A DNA stretch of 64,000 nucleotides from UBA7916 sp036121365 (GCA_036121365.1 JAZAFR010000026.1:1-64000); one strand, 5' to 3'; shown: positions 25,464-34,694, numbered from the stretch's first letter. Numbers and translations: made by a program. Notes: a model not told the origin generated them from the sequence alone.

Positions 25464-25916
25464 ATGGAACTAAATCAACTGAGTCCAGCAGAAGGTTCAA
25501 GAAAGTCAGGTAGACGCTTGGGTCGTGGTCATACACGCGGTAAAACGTGTGGTAGAGGGCATAAGGGTTATAAGTCGAGGTCTGGATCATCTGTTCCTGC
25601 TTCTTTTGAGGGGGGGCAAATGCCATTGCAGAGACGTTTGCCAAAAGTTGGATTTAACTGTGCAAGCGCTCTTTCTCATAAAGAGGTGAGGCTTTCAGAA
25701 ATAAATTCTTTGGCTGTCTCTGATAAAACAAAAGATATGGTAATTGATATTGAGTATTTGCGTGATAGAAACATTATACTAAAGTCTACAAAGACAGTTA
25801 AGGTATTTCTTTCTGGATCAATAACTAAACCCGTAACACTTAAGTTGCCGGTTACAGCCGGAGCTAAGAAGGCGATTGAGAAAGCTGGTGGGAAATGCGT
25901 CGATATAAAGGACTGA
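25464..25916 (+). CDS. rplO: 50S ribosomal protein L15
   Basis: Late-assembly 50S protein. The 150 residues begin MELNQLSPAEGSRKSGRRLG and continue with RGHTRGKTCGRGHKGYKSRS and GFEGGQ-like FEGGQMPLQRRLPKVGF. It directly precedes secY, as in the spc operon. Confidence 0.96.
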   Translation: MELNQLSPAEGSRKSGRRLGRGHTRGKTCGRGHKGYKSRSGSSVPASFEGGQMPLQRRLPKVGFNCASALSHKEVRLSEINSLAVSDKTKDMVIDIEYLRDRNIILKSTKTVKVFLSGSITKPVTLKLPVTAGAKKAIEKAGGKCVDIKD

Positions 25917-25923
25917 AGTTTAT

Positions 25924-27228
25924 ATGCATAAGATGAAACGAAAATCAGGTGCCAATGAGCTGAAATACAGGATATTGTTTGTGTTGTTTGCAATATTTGT
26001 GTTTCGTGTTGGTGCGCACATACCTCTACCGGGTATTGATTTGGATCAACTGAGTCAGATTTTTCAAGATAACAGAAGTAATGCCATATTGGGATATTTC
26101 GATATGTTTACTGGTGGTGCTCTGTCTAATATGAGTTTATTGTCTCTTGGTATTATGCCATATATTTCCTCTTCAATCTGCATGCAATTTTTAAGTTATT
26201 CAATTCCCTCGCTAGAGCAACTGCGTAAGCACGGTGGTGAAACTGGAAGACAAAAAATTAATCAGTACACAAGGCAATTGACCTTACTCATTTCAGTTCT
26301 ACAGTCATTTGGTGTCAGTAAAATGATTGCTGCAAACAGTATGGTTATTCTTCCTCCCGCACAGTTCTACGTACTGACTATACTCTCACTCACAACGGGA
26401 ACAATGTTCATGATGTGGCTTGGGGACCAAATCACTCGCTATGGTATAGGTAATGGAATTTCAATTTTGATATTTTCAGGTATTGTGTCTAGATTTCCTG
26501 AGGCATTTGCCAAGCTGATGTCTCAAGCCAAACAAGGCCAGACGTCCTACGCTGTAATTGCTTTTGTCTTTTTGTTAATGGCAGCTGTGGTTGTCTTTAT
26601 TGTCTACATGGAAAGAGGACAGAGACAATTGCAGTTAACATACCCCAAAAGACAGCAGGGTAATAGAATGACAATGAACACACGTTCTAAGTTGCCACTC
26701 AAGATAAACATGGTTGGTATCTTGCCGCCAATTATCGCGCAAACGTTGATTTTTTTCCCAGCATCGATAGTTGATTTTTTTGCAGTCAGCGAACAGTGGG
26801 GTTTTGTAAAGCAGTTGAGGTATTTTATTCAACCAGGCGAGCCATTGTATCTAATTGTTTATGTCGGACTTGTCATGCTATTTACATATTATCTAACTGC
26901 ACTATTTCATGATTCCAACGAGATTGCAAAGCACCTGAAAAGACAAGGTGCGCTGATCGGTGGTATCAGACCGGGACAGTATACTGCACAGTATATTGAT
27001 GGAGTTTTGAGTAAATTGACATTTTTTGGTGGAATGTATCTGGCCTTTGTTTCAATTCTGCCTGACATTGTCATTCGTTTTTTACACATACCGCTTTTAT
27101 TTGGTGGTACCTCATTATTGATTGCTGTTGTGTGTGTAATGGATGTTATGTCTCAAGTACAGACATACTTAATACCTGGTCACACAGCAGGTGTTCAGTC
27201 AAATAATAAACTTAATTTATTGAAGTAG
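25924..27228 (+). CDS. secY: Preprotein translocase subunit SecY
   Basis: Channel-forming subunit of SecYEG. The 434 residues contain ten hydrophobic segments. Signature segments are FRVGAHIPLPGID, FSNM-like MFTGGALSNMSLLSLGIMPY and YERGQR-like VYMERGQRQLQLTYPKRQQG. An in-frame ATG at 25933 is an alternative start. It works with SecE encoded at 1849-2220. The last gene of the spc block is rpmJ, next downstream. Confidence 0.97.
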   Translation: MHKMKRKSGANELKYRILFVLFAIFVFRVGAHIPLPGIDLDQLSQIFQDNRSNAILGYFDMFTGGALSNMSLLSLGIMPYISSSICMQFLSYSIPSLEQLRKHGGETGRQKINQYTRQLTLLISVLQSFGVSKMIAANSMVILPPAQFYVLTILSLTTGTMFMMWLGDQITRYGIGNGISILIFSGIVSRFPEAFAKLMSQAKQGQTSYAVIAFVFLLMAAVVVFIVYMERGQRQLQLTYPKRQQGNRMTMNTRSKLPLKINMVGILPPIIAQTLIFFPASIVDFFAVSEQWGFVKQLRYFIQPGEPLYLIVYVGLVMLFTYYLTALFHDSNEIAKHLKRQGALIGGIRPGQYTAQYIDGVLSKLTFFGGMYLAFVSILPDIVIRFLHIPLLFGGTSLLIAVVCVMDVMSQVQTYLIPGHTAGVQSNNKLNLLK

Positions 27229-27238
27229 GGGAAATACT

Positions 27239-27352
27239 ATGAAACGTAAAGCGTCGTTAAAAAAAATATGTAGTGATTGTAAGATTATCAGGAGACATGG
27301 AAAAATTCGTGTTATTTGTGTTAATAGAAGGCACAACCAAGTCCAAGGTTAA
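27239..27352 (+). CDS. rpmJ: 50S ribosomal protein L36
   Basis: A 37-residue protein beginning MKRKASLKKICSDCKII. The zinc ligands Cys11, Cys14, Cys27 and His32 give the C+ form of L36. It lies 10 nt after secY behind a GTAGGGGAAA ribosome-binding site and 17 nt before rpsM, its normal place. Confidence 0.95.
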   Translation: MKRKASLKKICSDCKIIRRHGKIRVICVNRRHNQVQG

Positions 27353-27369
27353 TTAAAGAGAGGGAAATA

Positions 27370-27723
27370 ATGTCAGTTACAATTTCAGGTCAGTTTATTG
27401 CAGAGAAAAAACATATTTGGGTCGGCTTGACTTCTATTTATGGTATAGGTAAGACATCAGCGATGAAAATATGCGAAAAAACGAAAGTACCTTCTGATAG
27501 AAAAGTATCAGAATTAACAGAAGATGAATTGGATAAGATTCGTCAGGAAATCAGTAATTATACGGTTGAAGGAGAACTTAGGCGAGAAGTTGCCATTAAC
27601 ATCAAACAAGAGATGGATCTGGGTTCTTATAAAGGGATCAGACACAGACGCGGGTTGCCTGTAAACGGTCAGAGGACGAAAACAAACGCAAAGACACGCA
27701 AGAAACGTAAGCGTAGTAAGTAA
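27370..27723 (+). CDS. rpsM: 30S ribosomal protein S13
   Basis: 30S head protein that contacts P-site tRNA and forms inter-subunit bridges. The 117 residues include YGIGKTSAMKICEK and the C-terminal GSYKGIRHRRGLPVNGQRTK followed by TNAKTRKK. First gene of the alpha block. Confidence 0.97.
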   Translation: MSVTISGQFIAEKKHIWVGLTSIYGIGKTSAMKICEKTKVPSDRKVSELTEDELDKIRQEISNYTVEGELRREVAINIKQEMDLGSYKGIRHRRGLPVNGQRTKTNAKTRKKRKRSK

Positions 27724-27743
27724 TTGGTAGGGAGATATAGTCA

Positions 27744-28130
27744 ATGAAAAAAGTAATAAGAGGTTCAAAAAAAGGACGTAATGTTGCTCCGACAACAGGT
27801 GTTGCCACAGTTAATTCAACTTTCAACAATACCATCATCACAATTGCTGATTTGAATGGACATACGATCTGTGCTGCAAGTGGTGGCATGACACAGAAAG
27901 GTAGTCGTAAGGCAACATCACATGCTGCACAAGAAGCTGCAAAAATTGTCGGAAAAAAAGTAATTGATATGGGTATGATCGAAGTGAAAGTGATTTTAAA
28001 AGGCCCAGGCAGTGGTCGAGATTCTGCGGTACGTGGTTTGAGTTCATCTGGTTTGAAAGTTTTGACAATTGCTGACAGAACACCAATCCCACATGGTGGT
28101 GTTAGACAGCGTAAGAAGAAAAGGGTTTAA
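27744..28130 (+). CDS. rpsK: 30S ribosomal protein S11
   Basis: Platform protein near the E site and the Shine-Dalgarno duplex. The 128 residues include ATVNSTFNNTIITIADLNGH, GGMTQKGSRKATSHAAQEAA and the C-terminal DRTPIPHGGVRQRKKKRV. Spaced 20 nt from rpsM and 9 nt from rpsD. Confidence 0.97.
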   Translation: MKKVIRGSKKGRNVAPTTGVATVNSTFNNTIITIADLNGHTICAASGGMTQKGSRKATSHAAQEAAKIVGKKVIDMGMIEVKVILKGPGSGRDSAVRGLSSSGLKVLTIADRTPIPHGGVRQRKKKRV

Positions 28131-28139
28131 GGAGTAGTT

Positions 28140-28784
28140 ATGTCAGTTATAAAGAAAGCAAGAGGAAAGCAGATAAGAGCCTTAACCTCAGGTAATGGTG
28201 AAGAAATACTCGATTTAGAGATATTTAGTGGTGTGAAGCCACTTGATAAGAAGTTTAAATCTAAAAGTCTACCAGGAAAAGCTCCTGGTGTGAGAAGGAT
28301 GAGAGAAAGTGAATACTCACAGTTGATGAAGTCAAAACAAATTGTTCGATTCTATTACGGCCTCAAGGAAGGTCAGTTTAAAAGTTTGTATGATGCATCA
28401 GCAAAGTCTAAGGGCTCTACCGGAGATAACTTACTCCAATCTCTTGAGTTGAGGCTAGATAATATTGTTTATCGTGCTGGATTTGCTTCTACTCGTGCTC
28501 AAGCAAGACAAGTTGTGTCGCACGGACATATCACAGTGAACGGTAAAAGATTGAATATTCCATCATATCGCTGTAAAATTGGTGATGTTGTCGAAATATC
28601 AGAGAAAAGAAAAAAAATGGAGCTGATTCAATTATCAATTGAGTTGGCAAAACAAAAAGAAAGTCAAACTTGGATTGATGTTGATTACGAAAAGCTGAGT
28701 GTTACAGTCTCTGAGGCTCCTGCACTTGAACAATTACATGAGATGTTCAAAATTAGCCATGTAATCGAACTTTATTCTAAATAG
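28140..28784 (+). CDS. rpsD: 30S ribosomal protein S4
   Basis: Primary 16S-binding protein. In E. coli it represses the alpha operon. The 214 residues carry an S4 RNA-binding domain (LELRLDNIVYRAGFASTRAQ, VSHGHITVNGKRLNIPSYRC). The N-terminus has diverged: the usual start MARYLGPKLKLSRREG is replaced by MSVIKKARGKQIRALTSGNG. The rest of the protein and gene order identify it as S4. Confidence 0.94.
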   Translation: MSVIKKARGKQIRALTSGNGEEILDLEIFSGVKPLDKKFKSKSLPGKAPGVRRMRESEYSQLMKSKQIVRFYYGLKEGQFKSLYDASAKSKGSTGDNLLQSLELRLDNIVYRAGFASTRAQARQVVSHGHITVNGKRLNIPSYRCKIGDVVEISEKRKKMELIQLSIELAKQKESQTWIDVDYEKLSVTVSEAPALEQLHEMFKISHVIELYSK

Positions 28785-28801
28785 ATAAATAAGGGGTATA
28801 T

Positions 28802-29857
28802 ATGACAGTAAACGAAGAAACAAATGTAGTCGAGGAGTTAGAAGGTTATCAATTTGATGATATCTATAATGAATTACTGATTCCTAAATATGAGGTTGAA
28901 ACTAAGTCAGATAATGAAATGGTTTTCAAAATGGCACCGCTTGAAAGAGGGTATGGCCAAATGTTTGGATACTTGTTTCGTAGAATATTACTGTCTTCAA
29001 TGTTAGGTACTTCAATTGTTAAGGTTGCGATTGACGGTGTTTCTCATGAATATACTACAATTACAGGTGTTGTTCAGGATGTCCAGACTCTCTTGTTGAA
29101 TTTGAAAGGTGTGGTCATTAAACCCAGTAACGGTGATGTGACTAATTTGTGCATCGATGTAAAGGGGCCTATGACAGTAACTGCTGCAGATATTCAGATA
29201 GACAATGACGCAGAGATCATAAATAAAGACCATGTGATTTGTGAAATTTCTGGAAAAGAATCGTTGAAAATAAACATGATTGCAGTTATGGGGCGCGGTT
29301 ATGAGACTGCATCTTCATTGTCCAATAATGAGGTATTTGGCAATGAAGTCAATGCTTTGTATTTGGATGCTAGTTTTAGTCCTATAGACAGTGTGGTGTA
29401 TCATGTAGATAACGCTAGAGTTGGAAACCGTACTGATTTGGACAAGTTGACACTTATAGTCAAAACCAATGGAACGATTACCCCAGATCAAGCAGTAAGG
29501 AGAGTTGCTACGATTATGCAACATCAATTGTCCAATTTTGCTAGTATCCACGAACGTAAGAATGAAGACAGTGGTAGTTATCTAGATAACATTGACCCGG
29601 TTTATTCTAGACTGGTTGATGAACTTGAGTTGACAGTTAGAGCAGCAAATTGCTTGAAATCTGAAAATATAAGATATATTGGTGAGCTAGTACAATGCAA
29701 CGAATATGATTTGTTGAGGACTCCAAATTTAGGACGAAAGAGTATGAACGAAATCAAAGCTGTTTTAGCTGAGTTGGGATTGACTCTAGGTATGCATATT
29801 CCAGAATGGGTGTCGCCTCTTGAGCATATTAAACGCAAAAACGAAGGAGGAGAGTAA
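28802..29857 (+). CDS. rpoA: RNA polymerase subunit alpha
   Basis: Dimerises to scaffold the polymerase, here with the fused beta-beta' chain. The 351 residues comprise an N-terminal domain (LERGYGQMFGYLFRRILLSS, MGRGYETASS) and a C-terminal domain (ELELTVRAANCLKSENIRYI, TPNLGRKSMNEIKAVLAELG) that binds UP elements and activators. It is about 22 residues longer than in E. coli, mainly at the N-terminus, which has an acidic leader. Sits between rpsD and rplQ as usual. Confidence 0.97.
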   Translation: MTVNEETNVVEELEGYQFDDIYNELLIPKYEVETKSDNEMVFKMAPLERGYGQMFGYLFRRILLSSMLGTSIVKVAIDGVSHEYTTITGVVQDVQTLLLNLKGVVIKPSNGDVTNLCIDVKGPMTVTAADIQIDNDAEIINKDHVICEISGKESLKINMIAVMGRGYETASSLSNNEVFGNEVNALYLDASFSPIDSVVYHVDNARVGNRTDLDKLTLIVKTNGTITPDQAVRRVATIMQHQLSNFASIHERKNEDSGSYLDNIDPVYSRLVDELELTVRAANCLKSENIRYIGELVQCNEYDLLRTPNLGRKSMNEIKAVLAELGLTLGMHIPEWVSPLEHIKRKNEGGE

Positions 29858-29860
29858 CGT

Positions 29861-30232
29861 ATGAATCATAAAAATGGAAGAAAACGATTTGGAAGAGACA
29901 CGAGTCACTGCGAAGCAATGTTTAGAAATATGTGTATTTCTATTATCAAAGAAGAGCAAATTAAAACAACGCTAACGAAAGCAAAAGAACTCAGGAGAGT
30001 TCTAGAGCCTTTGATTACTAAAGCAAAACATGGGAAGGATTTATCAACGCGCCGTTATCTCATCGCAAAAATTGGTAACAAAGAAGCGATTGAAAAGCTC
30101 TTCAATGTATATGCACCTAAATACAAGAATAGACCAGGTGGTTATTTGCGAATTCTCAAATGCGGTAATAGAGTTGGTGATGCCGCACCTATGGCTTACG
30201 TCCAAATGGTGGATTTTGAGAAGGTCGCATAA
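29861..30232 (+). CDS. rplQ: 50S ribosomal protein L17
   Basis: Tunnel-exit protein; last gene of the alpha block. The 123 residues begin MNHKNGRKRFGRDTSHCEAM (family [20 protein letters not shown]) and end with GGYLRILKCGNRVGDAAPMA, the family signature. A strong terminator follows 30 nt later. Confidence 0.97.
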   Translation: MNHKNGRKRFGRDTSHCEAMFRNMCISIIKEEQIKTTLTKAKELRRVLEPLITKAKHGKDLSTRRYLIAKIGNKEAIEKLFNVYAPKYKNRPGGYLRILKCGNRVGDAAPMAYVQMVDFEKVA

Positions 30233-30261
30233 ACAGCTTAAAACATTGACGACCTCTACTT

Positions 30262-30287
30262 AAAAAGCACGCAATGCGTGCTTTTTT
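30262..30287 (+). terminator. Intrinsic terminator of the ribosomal array
   Basis: AAAAGCACGC (30263-30272) and GCGTGCTTTT (30276-30285) form a perfect 10-bp stem with a 3-nt AAT loop, running into six T residues. It closes the rpsL-to-rplQ array. The A/T flanks may also serve the convergent minus-strand operon. Confidence 0.9.
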
Positions 30288-30336
30288 ATTTGGTAAGTTT
30301 ACTACTAAGGTAACTTGGATTACTTTATTTCTGTTT

Positions 30337-31539
30337 TCATGATAGTAAAGATTCTATCTGCTTCCACTCAATATGGTGTCCATTGTTGTCTAGCATAAGA
30401 GCGGTTTCTAATAGTTTTTCTTTAAACGTTTGATTTTTTTTCATGCTGCTTAAAAAAATCAAGTCATCGTAATCAGATAATGTCCTTTTAGCCAAATTTG
30501 TTAATATTGTATCAGGGCCTATCTCGAGAAATATTTTTGCTCCTTTTTTTCTAGCCTCATGAAGAGAGTCTGTGAAATTTACTGGCTTTAAAATATGTTT
30601 TGACCAATAATCATCTCTTATTTGTGCTGCTGTGAGCTCTTTTGCATAGACATTTGAAAAGATTACACCCTTGGTATGCTTATTTTTTACTTTGAAGTTT
30701 TCATAATAGGATTTGAATTTTTCGGTCATTGGTTGCATCAACCTCGAGTGAAACGGGTGTGATACATTGAGTACTCGGGCTTTTATTCTTTTTTCTTGGC
30801 AACATTTCTTCATTGCTTCAATTTCACCATTCTCTCCAGCAAGTACAGTCTGTGTTGGACTGTTGAACGCTGCGTAGTCTAAGTCAATATGATTATCCTC
30901 TATAATTTCATCAATGATTTTTTTGTTGCTCGCTATTGCAATCATTCCTCCGGTAACTTTTAATTCTTGCATGAGTTTTGCTCTTTTGGTAATGAGCTTG
31001 AGTATGTCATCTCTATCATATAACCCATGGCTGTATAGTGCAGAAAATTCACCCACACTGTGTCCAATGAAATAATCTCCTTCGATGCCGAGTTTATACC
31101 AAAGATTGTTCAGTGCCATTTGTAACATTACAATACTTGGCTGAGTGTATTCTGTTTGATGGATTTTGTCATTGTCGTCGAGTAAACACTTCATGAGGTC
31201 GATCTCTACATGCTTTTTTATGCCTTTGCTATAGCTATCTAAAGACTCTTTGATACACTGCGAGGTTTGATATGCTTCTCTTGCCATTGCTGGATATTGA
31301 GAACCTTGACCTGTAAATAAGATGCAGATTTTTTTAGTCCGCGCGGTGTTGATTTTTTTTACCAGCACATTTTGTATTTTTGTTTTTAGTTCTTTTGGAC
31401 TCCGGTAGAGAAAACTGATTACATAAGGTTGTTTTTTGTAACAGGGTTGGTGAGAAGTCTCCTCTAATAGTGACATTTTAAGTAAATCATTTATTCTTTT
31501 TGTGTCGTTTCCTGTTATTCTAAATAATTTTTGTGACAT
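30337..31539 (-). CDS. Stand-alone polyketide-type acyltransferase
   Basis: Transfers an acyl group, probably malonyl, from CoA to an acyl carrier protein. In 400 residues it shows the oxyanion motif FTGQGSQY (about 94-101), the nucleophile motif GHSVGEFSA (Ser about 180), AFNSPTQTVLAGE and the catalytic His region VSHPFHSRLMQP. The first 85 residues resemble a ketosynthase-acyltransferase linker (QPYVISFLYRSPKELKTKI), and the tail (EWKQIESLL) resembles a post-AT linker. It therefore looks excised from a modular polyketide synthase rather than being ordinary FabD, though it could replace FabD. Last gene of the lipA operon, 11 nt after the DedA-PAP2 gene. Confidence 0.8.
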   Translation of the reverse strand: MSQKLFRITGNDTKRINDLLKMSLLEETSHQPCYKKQPYVISFLYRSPKELKTKIQNVLVKKINTARTKKICILFTGQGSQYPAMAREAYQTSQCIKESLDSYSKGIKKHVEIDLMKCLLDDNDKIHQTEYTQPSIVMLQMALNNLWYKLGIEGDYFIGHSVGEFSALYSHGLYDRDDILKLITKRAKLMQELKVTGGMIAIASNKKIIDEIIEDNHIDLDYAAFNSPTQTVLAGENGEIEAMKKCCQEKRIKARVLNVSHPFHSRLMQPMTEKFKSYYENFKVKNKHTKGVIFSNVYAKELTAAQIRDDYWSKHILKPVNFTDSLHEARKKGAKIFLEIGPDTILTNLAKRTLSDYDDLIFLSSMKKNQTFKEKLLETALMLDNNGHHIEWKQIESLLS

Positions 31540-31550
31540 TCAACTTGGCC

Positions 31551-32966
31551 TTATAGTAAATATGGTAATATGGATAGTTTATTAGTCATTGCTGCAAACA
31601 GTAATGCCAGTATACTATGGATGGCTAGGATAGTTGTCTGTGATAATTCTATTGTGATGATATTGGACAGAGGAGAAGCGTGGTTTTTAATGATGGTGAC
31701 TATATTTGCTGCCTGTATTTGTTGCGTGATGATTTGAGCAATTAAGAAAGATAAATAACCGATTTGCCAGCCCAGAAATACATCGCTTAACCAGTGAGCA
31801 CCTATGAGGACTCTTGCTAGAAGCGTCGTGCTGATAAAAAGATATGCTCCGTATTTGCACCATCTGCCACTGCTGTTATCTAGTTGTTTTTTTTCATTAA
31901 AAAGTATTGATAAGATTAAAGATGTAGTCAGGCAGCTGTGTCCACTTGGCAAGGATTGATTGCCAAGAAACGCTGTGATGTGTTCAGGTCTTGGATAAAG
32001 AATCGTATGTTTTAAAATAAAGCATAGCGTGAAGCTTATAGCCACACTTAGCATTAAATGGCATGCAGATGTGGTTTTATTTTTCTGTAGATAATTTGTG
32101 CTTAGTATGACTGTCAAAAGTAGAATGAGTGGAATATAGCAAAGAGATGTCTGCAACAGTGAGAGTCTGATTATCAAGATATTTTGATTGCTTAAATAGT
32201 TGTAGACTGTTTGGTTAATGTGGTTGAAGCTTCCATTTGCAATCAATGCAAATGTTAAAATAATGGCTGTCAATGTCAGCATAGATCTTGCGACTACCAT
32301 TTTGTTGCTATCTTCGATTTTTAGCATGGATGTCAGTTTTGATACTGCACTGTTGCAAAACTTATTAATTAAGATTAATTCGGCCATAGGGATACTTGCT
32401 AGGAGTATGCTTAGTATTGATACGCAAACAATAAATGCAATGTTGTTTATTTGCCCCAGGAGGTCAATATCAAACCAAGCAATGACTAATCCAGGGGCAA
32501 GATGTATAACAGCCCATAGAAATACAGAAGGGATTGCTGCCAATATGAATTTGAGCCTTTGCATTTTAAATATGCCTGCAAATAACGGGATAGAGCTCCT
32601 AAAGGGACCAAAAAAACGGCCTATAATGATACTCATTGCTCCATAACGATTGATAAAAGTTTCACCAGCAAGTAACCAAATAGTCTTGTTGTACGCTTTG
32701 GCTTTTTCGTAAGCGAAATTTTGACATTTGCAGCCGATGATATAACCAATGATATCGCCAATCATTGCACCAAGAAGAATCAATCCAAATGTGGTGATAG
32801 GTGGGATCTGTTGGGTGGCGATTAGCCAACCAATGGGCGGCATTGTTAACATGCCAGGAAATAAGCTTCCTATGAAAGGAAGAGACTCAATTAGGGCAAA
32901 TGCAAATGCAATTACCATTGCATACTCTGGATGTGATTGTAAGACCTGGCCAATCCACTCTATCAT
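31551..32966 (-). CDS. DedA-family / PAP2 phosphatase fusion membrane protein
   Basis: A 471-residue polytopic membrane protein. The N-terminal half is DedA/SNARE-associated (ESLPFIGSLFPG, GRFFGPFRSSIPLFAGIF), a family linked to lipid-carrier flipping. The C-terminal half is a type 2 phosphatidic acid phosphatase with KHTILYPRP, PSGHS and ARVLIGAHWLSD; the usual Ser of SRxxxxxHxxxD is Ala. Such a protein could dephosphorylate and recycle undecaprenyl pyrophosphate or a phospholipid (inference). It overlaps lipA by 4 nt. Confidence 0.85.
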   Translation of the reverse strand: MIEWIGQVLQSHPEYAMVIAFAFALIESLPFIGSLFPGMLTMPPIGWLIATQQIPPITTFGLILLGAMIGDIIGYIIGCKCQNFAYEKAKAYNKTIWLLAGETFINRYGAMSIIIGRFFGPFRSSIPLFAGIFKMQRLKFILAAIPSVFLWAVIHLAPGLVIAWFDIDLLGQINNIAFIVCVSILSILLASIPMAELILINKFCNSAVSKLTSMLKIEDSNKMVVARSMLTLTAIILTFALIANGSFNHINQTVYNYLSNQNILIIRLSLLQTSLCYIPLILLLTVILSTNYLQKNKTTSACHLMLSVAISFTLCFILKHTILYPRPEHITAFLGNQSLPSGHSCLTTSLILSILFNEKKQLDNSSGRWCKYGAYLFISTTLLARVLIGAHWLSDVFLGWQIGYLSFLIAQIITQQIQAANIVTIIKNHASPLSNIITIELSQTTILAIHSILALLFAAMTNKLSILPYLL

Positions 32967-33916
32967 TCTTGTATCTCTTGATTATTTTGTTGGGTTGCCT
33001 GTATATCCGCATGGTATGAAGAACGCACCATTACCCCGCTTGCAACGTTTGTGAACCCCATTGCTCTTGCTTGCTGTCCTATCTGATCAAACTCTTTTGG
33101 TGTGACATAGCGTGAAACTGGCATGTGGTGGTGACTGGGAGCCAGATATTGTCCAATGGTGACCATGTCCACTTGATGTGCTCTGAGGTCTTTTAATGTT
33201 TGTGTGATTTCTTCACTGCTTTCTCCTAAGCCAAGCATAATCCCAGACTTAGTAAGGATTTCTGGATGGTTGTTTTTGAATTGTTGCAATAGTTTTAGAG
33301 AATGGTCATAACATGACCCTGGTCTGGCCTGTTTGTATAATGATTGTGTTGTTTCAATGTTGTGATTAAACACATCTGGCAACGCTTGTTGCATGATGGT
33401 CAATGCTTTTTCATGCCGGCCTCTGAAATCAGGGACTAAGACTTCAATTTTTATTTGGGGTGATGTTTCCCTTATTTTTGCAATACATTCTGTAAAATGT
33501 TGAGCGCCTCCATCTTTGAGATCATCTCGATCAACTGAGGTGATGACAACGTATTTGAGATTCAGTTTAGATATTGCTATTGCAAGATTTTCTGGTTCTT
33601 TGGGGTCCAGCGGATCAGGTCTGCCATGTGCAACATCACAAAAACTACATCGTCTGGTACATTTGTCTCCCATAATCATGAAAGTTGCTGTGCCTTTACT
33701 GAAACATTCATGTAAATTTGGACATGTGGCTTCTTCACAAACGGTTACTAGATTTTGCTCTCGGAGTAGTTTTTTTAGCTCTCTTATTTTGGGGTCATGG
33801 CTCAGCTTTACTTTAGCCCACGGTGGTTTTTCAAGGTTTTGATCAGCAGATCTGACAGGTATTTTAATGGGGATTCTGCTGAGTTTTTTCTGAGCTTTTT
33901 CTGTTTGCGTGATCAT
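32963..33916 (-). CDS. lipA: Lipoyl synthase
   Basis: Radical-SAM enzyme inserting two sulfurs into octanoyl groups on lipoyl domains of 2-oxoacid dehydrogenases. In 317 residues it shows the auxiliary cluster motif CEEATCPNLHEC and the radical-SAM motif CTRRCSFC, then DLRAHQVDMVTIGQYLAPS. It has its own promoter (33962-33990) and heads an operon with the DedA-PAP2 and acyltransferase genes. LipB, its partner, is encoded just upstream. Confidence 0.97.
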   Translation of the reverse strand: MITQTEKAQKKLSRIPIKIPVRSADQNLEKPPWAKVKLSHDPKIRELKKLLREQNLVTVCEEATCPNLHECFSKGTATFMIMGDKCTRRCSFCDVAHGRPDPLDPKEPENLAIAISKLNLKYVVITSVDRDDLKDGGAQHFTECIAKIRETSPQIKIEVLVPDFRGRHEKALTIMQQALPDVFNHNIETTQSLYKQARPGSCYDHSLKLLQQFKNNHPEILTKSGIMLGLGESSEEITQTLKDLRAHQVDMVTIGQYLAPSHHHMPVSRYVTPKEFDQIGQQARAMGFTNVASGVMVRSSYHADIQATQQNNQEIQE

Positions 33917-33961
33917 ATTTACTCCTGCAAAACTGAATTTTTTCAGCTTTGATTGAATCCT

Positions 33962-33990
33962 ATTATACTATTATTTTTGGATAAATCCAA
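33962..33990 (-). promoter_or_regulatory. Sigma-70-like promoter for lipA
   Basis: Read on the minus strand, TTGGAT (33990-33985) is followed by a 17-bp spacer and TATAAT (33967-33962, perfect). The start would lie about 40 nt before the lipA ATG. It lies in the 112-nt gap between lipB and lipA. Confidence 0.7.
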
Positions 33991-34028
33991 TGGTTTTTCT
34001 GTAATTTAGACTGGTATGTTGATGTCTT

Positions 34029-34694
34029 TTACGGGTTCTTTTTTTGCCATTGTTTCTCCAGTTCTTTGATGCATATTTGGATCATGGTTTCAGGTTTGAT
34101 TGTAATATAATTGCTGATTTGAGTCATTTTTTGTTCTTTTCCACAAGGGTTAATTGATTCAAATGGACTGAGGTTCATATTGTGATTGAGTGCAAATCCA
34201 TGGTAGCTGCAATGGTTTTTAATGCGCAATCCAATGGATGCAATTTTCTTGTCTTTGACGTAAATGCCACGGTTTCTACTGTCTTTTTTTGCTGGTATGT
34301 CTAGTTTTTTAAGAATATTTAAAAGGGTCTGTTCAATGGTTTCAAGTAATGGAATGAGTGCTTTGTTATGAGCGATGTGGATAAGAAAATAGCAGATGAT
34401 TTGCCCAGGGCCATGATAGGTAATTTGTCCCCCTCTGTCTGTATCTACAATGGGATAAGGCAGTGCTTCTTTGATGTCATTTTCCTTGCTGAGTATGCCC
34501 CTGGTATAGATGTTTGGATGTTCAAGTATCCAGATTTGATCAGGATCGTCTTTCTGTCTGTTTTGGCTGAATTTTTGCATTGCCAATAGTGTTTTTTCAT
34601 ACGGTTGAATTCCCAGTTCTGAAATGATTAATGGGCGTTCTTGTTGTTGACAATTAACCGTAACTGAGGCTGCTTTTTCAGTTAATCTTGACAT
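34029..34694 (-). CDS. lipB: Octanoyl-ACP:protein N-octanoyltransferase
   Basis: Transfers octanoate from ACP to lipoyl domains, the step before LipA. The 221 residues show RGGQITYHGPGQIICYFL, the catalytic Lys region KDKKIASIGLRI and the catalytic Cys in SINPCG. I chose ATG 34694 because it lies 1 nt after the dacA stop and precedes the conserved domain. The open frame continues upstream through the 3' end of dacA but that part is not LipB-like. It probably shares the dacA transcript. Confidence 0.93.
   Translation of the reverse strand: MSRLTEKAASVTVNCQQQERPLIISELGIQPYEKTLLAMQKFSQNRQKDDPDQIWILEHPNIYTRGILSKENDIKEALPYPIVDTDRGGQITYHGPGQIICYFLIHIAHNKALIPLLETIEQTLLNILKKLDIPAKKDSRNRGIYVKDKKIASIGLRIKNHCSYHGFALNHNMNLSPFESINPCGKEQKMTQISNYITIKPETMIQICIKELEKQWQKKNP

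Noticed and set aside
30337..31539. Simple FabD (malonyl-CoA:ACP transacylase)
   Set aside because: Not fully excluded, but the linker-like N-terminal 85 residues, the HPFH motif and the C-terminal linker fit a polyketide-type AT domain better.
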